Origin: Paramecium tetraurelia
Lineage: Eukaryota > Ciliophora > Oligohymenophorea > Peniculida > Parameciidae
DNA length: 64,000 bases
Assembly: GCF_000165425.1 (NCBI RefSeq)
Contig: NW_001799277.1
Coordinates: forward strand, 62,001-126,000
Reading direction: 5' to 3'
The notes under the pieces are model-generated. The model did no database searches. It was given only the letters and a program-made list of their open reading frames with translations, and was not told where the DNA came from. Numbering within the stretch: position 1 is the stretch's first letter; each line of letters starts with the position of its first letter. Of the stretch, positions 61,870 to 64,000 are shown piece after piece. A program made the position numbers and the translations under genes.

Positions 61870-62548
61870 ATGCAGCAATATAAATGTTTAGCATTACCTG
61901 GATGGTTGAATGATGCTGAGATAATGAAGGGTTTAATGGCTCAATTAGATAAAGCTTTGGCCTCTGTGATAAAGTTTGAGTACTTAGATCCTTCCTATGA
62001 TGTTAGTAAGAGTATTTCTCAATTACCCTCCCACATACAAGTGCCATAAGGAGCAGGCAGTAATCTTCTAAAATATTTATAAGAAACACTTTATAGATGG
62101 GGAGATATCCACCTCGATCATTCGTAAGATATAGCCAACTTAAGGGCTAAAATAATTAATGATCCAACAATTGTAGGAGTAGTTGGATTCTCTCACGGAA
62201 CATTATTGGTGACAGAATTAGGATAATTAGCTCATACTGATTAAGAATTGAAGAAGAGACTTAAATTTTTTATGGCATTTTCTTGTCATGGTATTAAAGC
62301 TAAGAAAGAGATTTATTCCTAAAAAAGGTTAATCACTATTCCAACAATTTAATCTTTGGGAACGAGAGATCCCCTTGAATTGGAGTCACTAATATAATCT
62401 AGTGAGTTTTTAAATCCTGTAATCATCTATACTGATTCGAGTAAATGTTAATTTTATAACAGCTCATAGAGTTCCGATTTTTTCATTCGAGTAACTTAAG
62501 AAAATTTAGAAATTTGTTTAATCAGCCTTAGAATAACCTAAATTATGA
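61870..62548 (+). CDS. FSH1-family serine hydrolase (OVCA2/LovG type)
   Basis: ATG 61870, intron 62441-62462 (22 nt), TGA 62546, 218 aa, the usual length for the family. Start KCLALPGWLNDAEIM matches the FSH1 opening; nucleophile elbow VGVVGFSHGTLL (GxSxG with Ser); IPTIQSLGTRDPL supplies the Asp; and after the intron DSTHRVPIF supplies the catalytic His. Without splicing the His would be lost and the frame would run on to a later TGA, so the intron is well supported. Alpha/beta hydrolase acting on small esters; substrate unknown. Confidence 0.85.
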
Positions 62549-62563
62549 AAATTTATTATTTAA

Positions 62564-63395
62564 TCAAACAAAATTTTCTAGACTCTCAGGAATATCATTT
62601 AGTCTAATCCCTTATTCTTACAAGAGTCTACTCATTTCAATTTCCACTTTATTCAGAAGATTGAGAATTTCTTAATCACCTTAAGCATTTCTGAGACTTG
62701 CAATTTGATCCTCCTCTTCAACTCCAAATTTAGCATAAATCTAATCTTGTATTATTGTGTTGATTATAGTTGGCACCAGTATCACATCTTCTGAGGGCTA
62801 TGACTATATTCTGTAAATATACAATTCGATGTAAAATGTCTTTATAATCTTAAGAGAAGTTCCTCAAAATATTTACACTAAATTGAATAATCTCCTTTGT
62901 TTATTTTAAATTCAATTTTTTAGTTGATTCAATTTTCTCTTTTAGTTTTTGTTTTACACTTGCCTACAACATATACAATTGCTAAAAATATCCCTGATCC
63001 ATTCTCACAAGCACACTCTCCTCGAATATCTCTTTGGGTACATCTAATTCATATAGTAATCTTTTTAATGCCTAATCTAAGACATCTTCGACATTCATGA
63101 TGAATTAGATAATGCTATCAACATAAAATTCTTGTTTTTATTTTCGTAGTCTCCTTCTCTGAACTCGATTCACCTTGCTCAATTTAACATAGTCCTCTCC
63201 TGCTATTTCTAACTATTTGGCATAGATCTCCACTATGCAATTAGCCTCTAAAAAATGATCTTCATTATATCTAATCTCAATATCTTTGCTAATTTCTAAT
63301 TTTTAATCTATAGATCGATCGTTTGTATCCAAATATTGATCTAAATCATGCTTCCAAAATAATTTCTCTAAGCTTTGTTTCTCTTTAGCGCTCAT
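62564..63395 (-). CDS. Helical/coiled-coil protein (270 aa)
   Basis: ATG 63395, a 19-nt intron at 62804-62822 (GTA...TAG), TGA 62564. Almost entirely charged helix (SAKEKQSLEKLFWKHDLDQY, KLSKVNRVQRRRLRKQKQEF, SVKQKLKEKIESTKKLNLKQ, KVEIEMSRLLQEQGIRL). The intron, if real, is the shortest in the window; without it the frame stops early, with it the C-terminal acidic helix joins in frame. Convergent with the FSH1 gene (16 bp between stops). No family recognised. Confidence 0.6.
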
Positions 63396-63413
63396 TTTCA
63401 TGTAATAGGCGCT

Positions 63414-63695
63414 ATGAAATATTCAATAAACGCTTACCAAAAGCCTACTATTCCTAATGAGGATAATAAGACTACTTTATTTTTAGATATTGCTTATCCC
63501 ATAATTAATTATATTATAATTTTGAATTATTATCATGTAATGGTTTTTAGAGAATTATTTGAAGCATATTATTCATACTTAGATATATTGAAGATATGGA
63601 TATCAGCAATAAGTAATTACCATGGAAAATTACTTTTTTATAAAAGGAATTTAAACCATAATAAATTATCTTTTAATGTTTATCTGCAAAAGTGA
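63414..63695 (+). CDS. Doubtful ORF (93 aa)
   Basis: ATG 63414 to TGA 63693. It uses no TAA/TAG Gln codon, unlike real genes here, and reads as Tyr/Ile/Asn-rich sequence (PIINYIIILNYYHVMVF). It begins 18 bp from the start of the divergent helical gene. It might be a first exon or a chance frame. From 63696 to the window end only AT-rich sequence is seen. Confidence 0.3.
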   Translation: MKYSINAYQKPTIPNEDNKTTLFLDIAYPIINYIIILNYYHVMVFRELFEAYYSYLDILKIWISAISNYHGKLLFYKRNLNHNKLSFNVYLQK

Positions 63696-64000
63696 TTTTC
63701 TAATGATCTGAAACTCTAGAACTATTAGAACTCTATGCTTTAGTAATATTATTCTGAGGTAAATTATGTATTCACTTGTAGAATTATATTAATAAACAAA
63801 AATTCTATTAATATTGTAGATAAAAATCAAATCCTAAATAATAATAATTAGGTTCTATTTTCATAATCCAGTTCGAATTCATTTTACTCTATACAAATAA
63901 CACCTAAATATTGTTATATAATTATTTTAGTAATAGATTATTTGTTTGTACGCTCATTATTTATTAATATCTATAAAGGTTGTGTTCCTACTATCATCTA

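Overview
The window reads as macronuclear DNA of a ciliate, almost certainly a Paramecium. TAA and TAG sit in frame all through conserved proteins where glutamine fits, and only TGA ends genes. Introns are tiny (about 19-30 nt) and run GTA...TAG/CAG/AAG. Genes are packed tens of bases apart on both strands, and a 47-bp tract of mixed GGGTTT/GGGGTT, the Paramecium telomere repeat, lies inside the window. Standard-code ORFs are therefore fragments; the genes below were rebuilt with the ciliate code and short introns. Nearly every spliced model is an exact multiple of three.

Layout. 1-5.3 kb looks like a subtelomeric junction: a partial cysteine-rich surface-antigen-like gene, a HEATR6-like HEAT-repeat gene, an unknown gene whose frame runs into the telomeric tract at 4237-4283, and a second surface-antigen-like gene that starts abruptly after it. 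5.3-16.5 kb holds housekeeping and signalling genes: a UBC4/5-type E2, an NSUN2/TRM4 tRNA methyltransferase with a 35-glutamine run written mostly in TAA, a RING-H2 protein, two tandem EamA/DMT transporters, a divergent kinase and a coiled-coil protein. 16.8-24.6 kb is filled by two giant convergent genes (1286 and 1248 aa), each with a signal peptide, a very large Asn/Ile/Gln-rich ectodomain and one C-terminal membrane segment. A dynamin, two tandem zinc-finger-like paralogues and CFAP52/WDR16 (cilia) follow.

32-50 kb is dense: peptidyl-tRNA hydrolase, a TRAF-like RING protein, a PYROXD2-like oxidoreductase, two calcium-dependent protein kinases, a trichocyst matrix protein, a REEP5/DP1 protein, a possible mitochondrial membrane protein, a three-repeat Myb protein, a small-Tim-like protein, two overlapping Cys-rich membrane proteins and a mitotic-type cyclin. 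51-58 kb is AT-rich and gene-poor, with decayed tandem copies of an unknown gene, a very Q-rich protein and an unresolved spliced gene. 58-63.5 kb holds a MORN-repeat protein, a pseudokinase, an FSH1-type serine hydrolase and a coiled-coil protein.

The gene content fits a free-living ciliate: cilia (CFAP52), exocytosis (trichocyst matrix protein), Ca2+ signalling (CDPKs), membrane remodelling (dynamin, REEP) and surface antigens. There is no operon logic. No tRNA, rRNA, CRISPR or intact mobile element was recognised. The least explained items are the internal telomere tract between two broken genes and the tail-to-tail pair of giant membrane proteins.
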